Of a stretch of DNA of 8,365 nt, positions 1 to 7,534 are shown in pieces. Under the pieces are notes generated by a model that did not search any database, was not told the DNA's origin, and was given only the letters and a program-made list of their open reading frames with translations. The stretch covers positions 1 to 8,365 of the forward strand of contig JAITJU010000042.1 of NCBI GenBank assembly GCA_031278735.1, written 5' to 3'. The first letter of the stretch is position 1. Each line of letters opens with the position of its first letter. This DNA is from Zoogloeaceae bacterium (GTDB taxonomy: Bacteria > Pseudomonadota > Gammaproteobacteria > Burkholderiales > Rhodocyclaceae). The translations under genes were made by a program, and so were the position numbers.

Positions 1-1033
1 CCGCGCTCACCAGCGCGCCGCAGGGACGATCCAGCTCGATGCCGATCATCAGGCCGCGCCCGCGAATCTTCCTTACTCCCGGCGCGTCTTCCAGTTGCCG
101 CCCCAGTTCGTCACGGATATCCGCGCCGGTCTGCGCGGCCTTCCGCAACAACCCCTCGGCCTCGATGATCCCGATGGTCTTGATGGCCGCCGTCATCGCC
201 AGCGGATTGCCGCCGAAGGTGGAGCCGTGGTTGCCCGGCCCGAACAACCCCGCCGCCCGACCACCCGCGAGACAGGCGCCGACGGGCACGCCGGAACCCA
301 ATCCCTTGGCGAGCGTCGCCACGTCCGGCAGGATGCCCGCGTGTTGATAGGCGAACCATTTGCCGGTGCGCCCCATGCCGCACTGCACCTCGTCGCAAAT
401 CAGGAGGAGCGCCTTTTCATCGCAGAGCTGGCGGGCGCTTTTCAGGTAATCGTCGGCGAGCAGCTCGACGCCGCCCTCGCCCTGAATGGCTTCCAGCAGT
501 ACCGCCACGACACCGGGGTTGTCGCGGATGGCCGCGCAAAGCGCCTCCCGGTCGTTGCGGGGCACACGGATGAATCCTTCCACCAGCGGCTCGAACCCGG
601 CCTGCGCCTTTGGATTGCCGGTGGCGGAAAGGGCGGCCAGGGTGCGTCCGTGGAAGGCGTCTTCCAGGACGAGGATCGCGGGCCGGTCGATGCCCTTTTT
701 GTGTCCGTACATGCGGGCGAGCTTGATGGCCGCTTCATTGGCCTCGCAGCCGGAATTGCAGAAAAAGGCTTCGCTCAAGCCTGATCGCGCCGCCAGCAAA
801 TCCGCCAGCGTCTCCTGCTGTTCGACGCGATAGACGTTGGAGACATGCAGCAGTTTTCCCGCCTGTTCCGCCAGCGCGGCGACAAATTCGGGATGCGCGT
901 GCCCCAGAGTATTGACCGCGATGCCGGCCAGCGCGTCGAGATAGACCCGTCCATCGGTATCGGTGAGATAACAGCCCTTGCCGCGACAAAACGTTACTGG
1001 CTGGCGGTTGTAGGTATTCATCAGGTGCGACAT
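1..1033 (-). CDS. argD: N-acetylornithine aminotransferase, partial (3' end beyond the left edge)
   Basis: This is a class III, PLP-dependent aminotransferase that converts N-acetylglutamate semialdehyde plus glutamate to N-acetylornithine plus 2-oxoglutarate in cytoplasmic arginine synthesis. I translated the reverse strand by hand from the ATG at 1033. It stays open for 344 codons to the window edge with no stop or frameshift; the family is usually about 390-400 residues, so roughly 50 are missing. Visible motifs are the glycine-rich PLP phosphate loop NSGCEANEAAIK (residues 93-104), FHGRT (127-131), ICDEVQCGMGRTG (212-224, with D214 the expected ligand of the PLP pyridine nitrogen), the Schiff-base lysine K243 in LAKGLGSG, and HGSTFGGNPLA (269-279). 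The N-terminus MSHLMNTYNRQPV is typical of betaproteobacterial ArgD. A second in-frame ATG lies four codons downstream, and the Shine-Dalgarno signal is weak (GGGGAT about 9 bases upstream). Related ornithine, succinylornithine or GABA aminotransferases share these motifs, but ArgD is the best fit. It is divergent from gltBD. Confidence 0.92.
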   Translation of the reverse strand, partial: MSHLMNTYNRQPVTFCRGKGCYLTDTDGRVYLDALAGIAVNTLGHAHPEFVAALAEQAGKLLHVSNVYRVEQQETLADLLAARSGLSEAFFCNSGCEANEAAIKLARMYGHKKGIDRPAILVLEDAFHGRTLAALSATGNPKAQAGFEPLVEGFIRVPRNDREALCAAIRDNPGVVAVLLEAIQGEGGVELLADDYLKSARQLCDEKALLLICDEVQCGMGRTGKWFAYQHAGILPDVATLAKGLGSGVPVGACLAGGRAAGLFGPGNHGSTFGGNPLAMTAAIKTIGIIEAEGLLRKAAQTGADIRDELGRQLEDAPGVRKIRGRGLMIGIELDRPCGALVSA

Positions 1034-1084
1034 TGGAAAACAATCCCCGGAAACCAAACAAAATGGCGGCACGCGCCGCCCTTT

Positions 1085-1112
1085 CCGTTCCCCTTGCCTT
1101 GCGGGAGAACGG
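1085..1112 (-). repeat. Hairpin in the argD leader
   Basis: CCGTTCCCC at 1085-1093 pairs with GGG (1103-1105) and GAACGG (1107-1112), with A1106 bulged and a nine-base loop. This gives nine base pairs, starting 51 bases upstream of the argD start codon. Read on the argD strand, the core contains CTCCCGCAAGG. This resembles the dispersed CTCTCCCGCAAGGGGAGAG-type repeats seen in many proteobacterial genomes, so the hairpin may be a decayed copy rather than a regulator. It lacks a following T-run, so it is not a standard terminator. The pairing is seen directly; any function is inference. Confidence 0.5.
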
Positions 1113-1138
1113 GCGGCAAGTCTAAGCCAAAAGCGGCG

Positions 1139-1156
1139 ATATGTACATGCATATGC
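1139..1156. promoter_or_regulatory. Overlapping palindrome cluster, possible operator
   Basis: Three perfect palindromes overlap within 18 bases: ATGTACAT (1141-1148), ATGCAT (1147-1152) and GCATATGC (1149-1156). They lie inside a broader inverted repeat, ATATG-N6-CATAT (1139-1154). The patch is AT-rich against GC-rich flanks and sits between the divergent argD and gltB genes, a natural place for a shared regulator site. It matches no operator I can name, and its role as a binding site is inference. Confidence 0.3.
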
Positions 1157-1299
1157 CCGCCCGCGTGCCGCGAGCGTCGAGAAGCGCCGGACGAGCGCGG
1201 CGAATGGGGCAAGGGACGCGCCATCCTTGGTCAGAGCGGCGCGGCGCGTTCGCGGGCATCCGCCCGCTGCGGGAAAAAGCTGTCCGTTGTAAAGAACGC

Positions 1300-1329
1300 T
1301 TGAAAAACCTTGTGATTCGGCGGTATATT
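1300..1329 (+). promoter_or_regulatory. Sigma70-like promoter of gltBD
   Basis: A -35 box TTGAAA (1300-1305) and a -10 box TATATT (1324-1329) are separated by 18 bases. Each matches the consensus at five of six positions. Transcription would begin near 1336, leaving a leader of about 70 bases before the gltB start at 1405. This is the best promoter in the window, and its position supports a start for gltB well downstream of the longest open frame. Confidence 0.65.
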
Positions 1330-1388
1330 CGCGCCCTTTCACCGGGTTTTGCGGGGGGCGCTCTGGTTGGCGGCAGACCGGCAGACAT

Positions 1389-1399
1389 GAGGGATCGAG
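1389..1399 (+). promoter_or_regulatory. Ribosome binding region deciding the gltB start
   Basis: GAGGGA (1389-1394) lies upstream of the ATG at 1405, with a rather long gap; a second short GAG lies at 1397-1399, five bases before that ATG. The alternative in-frame ATG at 1387 has no purine-rich Shine-Dalgarno before it. On this basis I prefer 1405, but only moderately. Confidence 0.45.
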
Positions 1400-1404
1400 T
1401 ACAA

Positions 1405-4400
1405 ATGGCAGGTACACCTGAACAGCGGGGTCTTTATGATCCGGCGCATGAGCACGACGCTTGCGGTGTGGGGTTTGTGGCCCACATCAAGGGGCAAAAA
1501 AGTCATGGCATCATCGAGCAGGGATTGCTGATCCTGAAAAACCTCGATCACCGGGGCGCGGTGGGCGCCGATCCCTTGCAGGGCGACGGCGCGGGAATCC
1601 TGATCCAGATCCCCGACCAGTTCTACCGCGAGGAAATGGCAAAACAGGGCGTCACCCTGCCTGCGGCGGGCGAGTACGGCGTGGGCATGTTGTTTCTGCC
1701 GCGCGAGGCGGCTTCCCGGCAGGCGTGCGAGGCGGAAATCGAGCGCAATGCCAGGGCGGAGGGGCAGGTGATTCTGGGCTGGCGGGACGTGCCGGTCGAT
1801 CACGCGACGCTGGGTTCCGCCGCGGTGCGCGCCACCGAGCCGGTAATCCGCCAGGTATTCGTCGGGCGCGGCGCGGACGTATTGACCACCGACGCGCTGG
1901 AACGCAAGCTCTACGTCATCCGCCGCCGCAGCGCCAACGCCATCAAGGCGCTGAAGCTGACGCACGGCGGCAAGTTCTATGTGCCTTCTTTTTCCGCGCG
2001 CATGGTCAATTACAAGGGAATGCTGCTGGCCTGGCAGGTGGGTCTGTATTATCAGGATTTGCAGGACGCGCGCGTCGTTTCCGCGCTGGCGCTCGTACAC
2101 CAGCGTTTTTCCACCAACACGTTCCCCACCTGGGATCTGGCGCATCCCTTCCGTATGATCGCCCACAATGGCGAAATCAATACGGTGCGCGGCAACGTCA
2201 ACTGGTTTACGGCGCGTTCGCAGGCGACTTTCTCGCCGCTTCTGGGCGAGGATCTGAAAAAAATCTGGCCGCTGCATTATCCGGGTCAATCTGATTCCGC
2301 CGCTTTCGACAACGCGCTGGAATTGCTGGTGATGAGCGGCTATTCGCTGGCGCACGCGTTGATGATGCTGATTCCCGAAGCCTGGGAAAAACATGCCGAC
2401 ATGGACGAAAACCGGCGCGCCTTTTACGAATATCACGCGGCGATGATGGAACCCTGGGATGGCCCCGCCGCCGTCGCCTTCACTGACGGTCGTCAGATTG
2501 GCGCCACGCTCGACCGCAACGGCCTGCGTCCGGCGCGTTATCTGATCACGGACGACGACCTGGTGGTGATGGCTTCCGAATCCGGCGTGCTGCCGATTCC
2601 GGAACACAGGATCGTCAGAAAATGGCGTTTGCAGCCGGGAAAGATGTTTCTGATCGACATGGATCAGGGGCGCGTCATTGACGACAAGGCGCTGAAAGAC
2701 GCGCTGGCGTCCGCGCATCCGTACCGCGAATGGATAGAAAAAGTCCGCATCCGTCTGGATGCCGTGCCGACGGCGGAAGAAGCCGCGGACGACAACGCGG
2801 CGGCGCTCATTGATCGCCAGCAGGCTTTCGGCTACACGCAGGAGGACATCAAGTTCATCCTCGCGCCGATGGCGAGCACGGGCGACGAGCCCACGGGTTC
2901 GATGGGCAACGACAGCGCCCTGCCGGTGCTCTCGAACAGACCCAGGATACTGTACAGCTATTTCAAGCAACTGTTCGCGCAGGTGACGAACCCGCCGATC
3001 GACCCGATCCGCGAGGAACTGGTGATGTCGCTGGTCTCTTTCATCGGCCCCAAGCCCAATCTCCTGAACACCATCGACATCAATCCGCCGATTCGTCTGG
3101 AAGTCGCGCAGCCGGTGCTGCTGGAAGGCGACATGGAAAAAATCCGCCACATCGGCAAATACACGGGCGGCAAGTTCAAATCGTATGAACTGGACATCTG
3201 TTATCCGATCGCCTGGGGCAAGGAAGGCATAGAGGCGCGGCTGGCCTCGCTCGCGGCGGAGGCGGAAGACGCGGTCAAGCAGGGCGCGAATATCCTCATC
3301 GTCTCCGACCGGCGCATGGACAGGGATCATCTGGCCATCCCCGCCTTGCTGGCGACTTCCGCCATTCATCAGCATCTGGTCAAGGGCGGTCTGCGGACTT
3401 CCACCGGGCTGGTGGCGGAAACCGGGTCGGCGCGGGAGACGCACCATTTCGCGCTTCTGGGCGGCTATGGCGCGGAAGCCGTGCACCCTTATCTGGCGCT
3501 TGCCGTCTTGCGCGCCCTGGCCGGGGACGATGCCGAAAAGATGGAAAAGAACGTGGCGAACTTCGTCAAGGCCATTGGCAAGGGGCTGCGCAAAGTCATG
3601 TCCAAGATGGGCATTTCCACCTACATGTCCTATACCGGGGCGCAGATCTTCGAGGCGCTGGGGCTGCAACAGGCGTTTGTCGACAAGTATTTCACGGGCA
3701 CGCCGTCCCGGATCGAGGGCATTGGCGTGTTCGAGGTGGCGGAGGAAGCCTTGCGTCTGCACCAGGCCGCGTTTTCCGCCGACCCGGCGTTGCTCGACAT
3801 GCTGGACGCGGGCGGCGAGTACGCTTTTCGCGCGCGCGGCGAAGAACATCTCTGGACGCCGGATTCCATCGCCAAATTGCAGCACGCCGCCCGTTCCGGC
3901 AGCCGCGAGACCTACCGGGAATATGCCCGCCTCATCAATGACCAGACAAAACGCCATCTGACCCTGCGCGGCCTGTTTACCCTCAAGCCGGCGGGCGCGC
4001 CCGTGCCGCTGGAAGAAGTGGAGCCGGCGAAGGAAATCGTCCGGCGCTTCACGACCGGGGCGATGTCCCTGGGTTCCATTTCCACCGAGGCGCATACCAC
4101 GCTTTCCATCGCCATGAACCGCATCGGCGGCAAGTCCAATACCGGCGAGGGCGGCGAGGACGCGCGCCGTTTCGTTCCCCTGAAAGCGGGACAAAAGCTC
4201 TCCGAGGTGATCGGCGCTTCCCGCGTCGAGCGCGATTACGTGTTCCAGGAAGGCGATTCGCTGCGTTCGGCCATCAAGCAGGTGGCCTCCGGGCGCTTTG
4301 GCGTCACCGCCGAATATCTCGTCAACGCCGACCAGATCCAGATCAAGATGGCGCAGGGCGCGAAACCCGGCGAGGGCGGGCAATTGCCGGGACACAAGGT

Positions 4401-6033
4401 TTCCGAATACATCGGCTTCTTGCGCCATTCGGTGCCCGGCGTCGGTTTGATTTCGCCGCCGCCGCACCATGACATCTATTCCATCGAGGATCTGGCGCAG
4501 CTCATCCACGATCTGAAGAATGTAAACGACGAAGCCAGCATTTCCGTGAAGCTCGTGGCCGAAGTCGGCGTCGGCACCGTGGCGGCGGGGGTGGCCAAGG
4601 CCAAGGCCGATCACATCGTGATTTCCGGTCATGACGGCGGCACCGGCGCCTCGCCGCAGGCTTCCATCAAGCACGCGGGCAGCGCCTGGGAACTGGGGCT
4701 GGCCGAAACCCAGCAGACCCTGGTGCTGAACCAGTTGCGCTCGCGCGTGCGCGTGCAGGTCGACGGCCAGATGAAGACAGGGCGCGACGTGGTGATCGGC
4801 GCGCTTCTGGGCGCGGATGAATTCGGTTTTGCCACCGCGCCGCTCGTCGCGGAAGGCTGCGTCATGATGCGCAAATGCCATCTCAATACCTGTCCGGTCG
4901 GCGTGGCGACGCAAGACCCGGTGCTGAGAAAGCGTTTCTCCGGCCAGCCGGAACACGTGGTCAATTACTTTTTCTTCGTCGCCGAGGAAGCGCGTGAACT
5001 GATGGCGGAAATGGGCATCCGCCGTTTCGACGATCTGATCGGGCGTTCCGATCTCCTGGAAAAGCGCGTCGGCATCGAACACTGGAAGGCAAAGGGTCTG
5101 GATTTTTCCCGGATTTTCCAGCAGCCCGAAGCCGGGCCGGAAGTAGGCCGTTGGCATACGGAAGGCCAGAATCACAATCTGGACAAGGCGCTTGACCATG
5201 CCCTCATCGAGCGCGCCAGGCCGGCGCTGGAAAAGGGCGAAAAGACGCGCATCGAACTGCCGGTAAAAAACATCAACCGCACCGTCGGGGCCATGCTCTC
5301 CGGGCGCGTGGCGCGGCGCTACGGCGCGGCGGGATTGCCGGACGGCACGATCCACATCACGCTCACCGGCACGGCGGGACAGAGCTTCGGCGCTTTCCTC
5401 GCGCGCGGCGTGACCCTGGAACTCATCGGCGAGGGCAACGATTACGTCGGCAAGGGGCTTTCCGGCGGGCGCGTCATCGCGCGTCCGCACCCGGATTTTC
5501 GCGGCGAGGCCGACGGCAATATCATCGTCGGCAACACGGTGCTGTATGGCGCGACCGATGGCGAGGCGTTTTTCTCCGGCGTCGCGGGCGAGCGTTTCTG
5601 CGTTCGGAATTCCGGCGCGATTGCCGTGGTGGAAGGCGTGGGCGACCACGGCTGCGAGTATATGACCGGCGGCACGGTTGTCGTGCTGGGGCGGCTGATG
5701 GGGCGCAATTTCGCGGCGGGCATGTCGGGCGGCATCGCCTACGCGCTGGATGAGGACGGCAGCTTCGAGACGCGCTGCAATCTTGCGCAGGTGGCGCTGG
5801 AAAAAGTGTTGCCCGCCGCCGATCAGGAAGGCCCTTTTCATCTGGGCGAAGCCGATGAGCCGCAACTGCGCGCCTTGATCCAGAAACACGTCGAGACGAC
5901 CGGCAGCCCGCGCGGAAAAGCCATCCTTGCCGAATGGCCGAAGTACCGCGAAAAATTCGTCAAGATATTTCCGCACGAATACCGCCGCGCCCTGAGCGAA
6001 CTGGCAGCGGCCAAACAGAAGGAGGTCGCGTAA
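1405..6033 (+). CDS. gltB: Glutamate synthase (NADPH) large subunit, GOGAT alpha chain
   Basis: The large subunit of glutamate synthase hydrolyses glutamine and passes the ammonia through an internal tunnel to 2-oxoglutarate at an FMN site, yielding glutamate. From the ATG at 1405 it has 1542 residues, within the usual range. A short propeptide of 19 residues precedes Cys20 in ACGVGF, which becomes the N-terminal catalytic cysteine of the class II amidotransferase after processing. The amidotransferase domain (about 20-440) includes RFSTNTFPTW (234-243) and HNGEINT (254-260). The central domain carries EPTGSMGNDSALPVLS near 495-510. The FMN barrel (about 840-1240) has TGAMSLGSIS (884-893), NRIGGKSNTGEGGED (905-919) and GHDGGTGASP (from 1075). 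The 3Fe-4S cluster ligands are C1152, C1158 and C1163 in the CX5CX4CP pattern. A GXGXG structural domain follows at about 1290-1500. It is intact and operonic with gltD, one base away. An ATG at 1387 would add six residues. Identity is certain; only the start is debatable. Confidence 0.97.
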   Translation: MAGTPEQRGLYDPAHEHDACGVGFVAHIKGQKSHGIIEQGLLILKNLDHRGAVGADPLQGDGAGILIQIPDQFYREEMAKQGVTLPAAGEYGVGMLFLPREAASRQACEAEIERNARAEGQVILGWRDVPVDHATLGSAAVRATEPVIRQVFVGRGADVLTTDALERKLYVIRRRSANAIKALKLTHGGKFYVPSFSARMVNYKGMLLAWQVGLYYQDLQDARVVSALALVHQRFSTNTFPTWDLAHPFRMIAHNGEINTVRGNVNWFTARSQATFSPLLGEDLKKIWPLHYPGQSDSAAFDNALELLVMSGYSLAHALMMLIPEAWEKHADMDENRRAFYEYHAAMMEPWDGPAAVAFTDGRQIGATLDRNGLRPARYLITDDDLVVMASESGVLPIPEHRIVRKWRLQPGKMFLIDMDQGRVIDDKALKDALASAHPYREWIEKVRIRLDAVPTAEEAADDNAAALIDRQQAFGYTQEDIKFILAPMASTGDEPTGSMGNDSALPVLSNRPRILYSYFKQLFAQVTNPPIDPIREELVMSLVSFIGPKPNLLNTIDINPPIRLEVAQPVLLEGDMEKIRHIGKYTGGKFKSYELDICYPIAWGKEGIEARLASLAAEAEDAVKQGANILIVSDRRMDRDHLAIPALLATSAIHQHLVKGGLRTSTGLVAETGSARETHHFALLGGYGAEAVHPYLALAVLRALAGDDAEKMEKNVANFVKAIGKGLRKVMSKMGISTYMSYTGAQIFEALGLQQAFVDKYFTGTPSRIEGIGVFEVAEEALRLHQAAFSADPALLDMLDAGGEYAFRARGEEHLWTPDSIAKLQHAARSGSRETYREYARLINDQTKRHLTLRGLFTLKPAGAPVPLEEVEPAKEIVRRFTTGAMSLGSISTEAHTTLSIAMNRIGGKSNTGEGGEDARRFVPLKAGQKLSEVIGASRVERDYVFQEGDSLRSAIKQVASGRFGVTAEYLVNADQIQIKMAQGAKPGEGGQLPGHKVSEYIGFLRHSVPGVGLISPPPHHDIYSIEDLAQLIHDLKNVNDEASISVKLVAEVGVGTVAAGVAKAKADHIVISGHDGGTGASPQASIKHAGSAWELGLAETQQTLVLNQLRSRVRVQVDGQMKTGRDVVIGALLGADEFGFATAPLVAEGCVMMRKCHLNTCPVGVATQDPVLRKRFSGQPEHVVNYFFFVAEEARELMAEMGIRRFDDLIGRSDLLEKRVGIEHWKAKGLDFSRIFQQPEAGPEVGRWHTEGQNHNLDKALDHALIERARPALEKGEKTRIELPVKNINRTVGAMLSGRVARRYGAAGLPDGTIHITLTGTAGQSFGAFLARGVTLELIGEGNDYVGKGLSGGRVIARPHPDFRGEADGNIIVGNTVLYGATDGEAFFSGVAGERFCVRNSGAIAVVEGVGDHGCEYMTGGTVVVLGRLMGRNFAAGMSGGIAYALDEDGSFETRCNLAQVALEKVLPAADQEGPFHLGEADEPQLRALIQKHVETTGSPRGKAILAEWPKYREKFVKIFPHEYRRALSELAAAKQKEVA
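6019..6025 (+). promoter_or_regulatory. Strong Shine-Dalgarno site of gltD inside the end of gltB
   Basis: AAGGAGG lies in the last codons of gltB, nine bases before the gltD ATG at 6035. The gltB stop codon ends at 6033, so only one base separates the two genes. This layout favours translational coupling and near-equal production of the two GOGAT subunits. Confidence 0.85.
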
Positions 6034-6034
6034 A

Positions 6035-7504
6035 ATGGGCAAGCCGACGGGATTTCTCGAATTTGAACGCCAGGAAGAAGCATGCGATCCGGTGGATGCG
6101 CGCCTGCAACACCATCGGGAGTTCGTCCATACCCTGATCGATGAGGCGGCGGCAACGCAGGGCGCGCGCTGCATGGATTGCGGCGTTCCCTTTTGCAACA
6201 ACGCCTGCCCCCTGGGCAACTGCATTCCCGACTGGAACGATCTGGTCTACAGGGGGGATTGGCGAAAGGCGCTGGAAGTGCTGCATTCCACCAATAATTT
6301 CCCCGAGTTTACCGGGCGCATCTGCCCCGCGCCCTGTGAAGCCGCCTGCACGCTGGGCATCAACGCCGCGCCGGTGGGCATACGTTCCCTGGAGCGCGCC
6401 GTCATCGACAAGGCATGGGATGCGGGTTGGCTCGCGCCGCAGATCGCAGCGGCCAGGAGCGGAAAGAAAATCGCCATTGTCGGTTCCGGCCCGGCGGGTC
6501 TGGCTGCCGCGCAGCAGCTGGCGAGAGTCGGTCATGACGTGACCGTCTTTGAAAAAAGCAGCCGCGTCGGCGGCCTTCTGGGTTTTGGCATTCCCGACTT
6601 CAAATTGGACAAATCCGTCATCGACCGCCGCGTCGCGCAATTGCAGGCTGAAGGCGTATGCTTCAAGACCCGCGTCCTCGTCGGCGACAGGAGCTTGCCG
6701 GTCGGAATCAACAATGACGCGAACGAATTCGTGTCCGCTGCGGAATTGCGCCAGGATTTCGACGCCGTCATTCTTGCCGCCGGATCGGAAGTGCCGCGCG
6801 ACCTGTCGGCGCCGGGACGAGAATTGCAGGGCGTCCATGCCGCGCTGGAATTCCTGATTCCGCAAAACAAGGAAGTGCAGCAAGGCACGGCGAACCCCAT
6901 AAACGTGAAGGGAAAGCATGTCGTCGTTATCGGCGGCGGCGATACCGGCTCCGATTGCGTGGGCGCCAGCTATCGTCAGGGCGCGGCTTCCGTCACCCAG
7001 TTCGAGCTGATGCCCATGCCGCCGAAAGAGGAAAACAAGGGGCTGACCTGGCCCTACTGGCCGTTGAAGCTGCGGACTTCTTCCTCGCACCGGGAAGGCG
7101 ACACCAAACGCGAATTTTCCGTGGCGACCAAGGCGTTTGTCGATGACGGACAAGGCCGGGTCAAGGCAATCAAGGCCACGCGGGTAAAATGGGAAAATGG
7201 TCAGATGCGCGAAATTCCCGGCGTCGATTTCGAGCTTCCCTGCGACGCCGCTTTTCTCGCGTTGGGTTTTCTGCACCCGGTCGCCGGTCTGCTGGATGCC
7301 TTCGGCGTGGAAAAAGACGCGCGCGGCAACGCCAGGGCCGAGACCGAGGGCGAAACCAGCTACCGGACCAATGTCGCGGGCGTCTTTGCGGCGGGCGACG
7401 CGCGGCGCGGTCAATCTCTGGTTGTCTGGGCCATACGCGAAGGCCGTCAATGCGCCCGCGCCGTGGATGAATTCCTGATGGGCGGCTCGCTCCTGCCGAG
7501 GTGA
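6035..7504 (+). CDS. gltD: Glutamate synthase (NADPH) small subunit, GOGAT beta chain
   Basis: The 489-residue small subunit oxidises NADPH at an FAD and sends electrons through 4Fe-4S clusters to the FMN of GltB. The N-terminal ferredoxin-like domain shows the cluster cysteines C46, C49, C54 and C58 in CMDCGVPFCNNACP and a second set C97, C101 and C105 in CPAPCEAAC. The FAD-binding Rossmann motif GSGPAG is at 150-155, followed by the expected glutamate in VFEK (171-174). The NADPH-binding motif VVIGGGDTGSDC is at 297-308. The C-terminal FAD contact GVFAAGDARRGQSLVVWAI spans about 449-467. Length and motif order match proteobacterial GltD. Related GltD-like reductases (AegA, PreT, NfnB) share this architecture, but the adjacency to gltB settles the call. 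No frameshift or missing ligand is seen. Confidence 0.97.
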   Translation: MGKPTGFLEFERQEEACDPVDARLQHHREFVHTLIDEAAATQGARCMDCGVPFCNNACPLGNCIPDWNDLVYRGDWRKALEVLHSTNNFPEFTGRICPAPCEAACTLGINAAPVGIRSLERAVIDKAWDAGWLAPQIAAARSGKKIAIVGSGPAGLAAAQQLARVGHDVTVFEKSSRVGGLLGFGIPDFKLDKSVIDRRVAQLQAEGVCFKTRVLVGDRSLPVGINNDANEFVSAAELRQDFDAVILAAGSEVPRDLSAPGRELQGVHAALEFLIPQNKEVQQGTANPINVKGKHVVVIGGGDTGSDCVGASYRQGAASVTQFELMPMPPKEENKGLTWPYWPLKLRTSSSHREGDTKREFSVATKAFVDDGQGRVKAIKATRVKWENGQMREIPGVDFELPCDAAFLALGFLHPVAGLLDAFGVEKDARGNARAETEGETSYRTNVAGVFAAGDARRGQSLVVWAIREGRQCARAVDEFLMGGSLLPR

Positions 7505-7534
7505 GGCGTTCCCGGCGGACAGCGGTTCGCGGCG

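Larger units (their letters stand above)
1034..1404. other. Divergent intergenic region between argD and gltB
   Basis: These 371 bases separate the two divergent start codons. The gltB frame is open back to an ATG at 1141. I do not read that extension as coding: it contains the promoter and encodes an arginine-rich sequence with no GOGAT character. The region contains a hairpin at 1085-1112 on the argD side, a cluster of overlapping palindromes at 1139-1156, a sigma70-like promoter at 1300-1329 and the untranslated leader of gltB. Between about 1160 and 1295 the sequence is GC-rich and I see no gene or motif there. Confidence 0.75.

Noticed and set aside
95..784. A 229-codon plus-strand ORF within argD
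   Set aside because: It lies wholly opposite argD, whose minus-strand translation is uninterrupted and carries all the aminotransferase motifs.
1116..1129. A sigma54-like site for argD on the minus strand (TGGC-N6-TTGC)
   Set aside because: The distance between the GG and GC elements is nine bases rather than the strict ten, and position five is not A, so it is unlikely to work as a sigma54 promoter.
1141..1404. N-terminal extension of gltB to the ATG at 1141
   Set aside because: The stretch contains the TTGAAA/TATATT promoter, encodes an arginine-rich sequence unlike any GOGAT N-terminus, and would put more than 100 residues before the catalytic cysteine.
1339..6225. A 1628-codon antisense ORF opposite gltB
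   Set aside because: It is in exact codon register with gltB and is explained by the absence of TTA, CTA and TCA codons. Its translation shows no recognisable domain.
5960..7450. A 496-codon antisense ORF opposite gltD
   Set aside because: Same explanation as for gltB: it is the in-register mirror of a GC-rich coding sequence and lacks a family signature.
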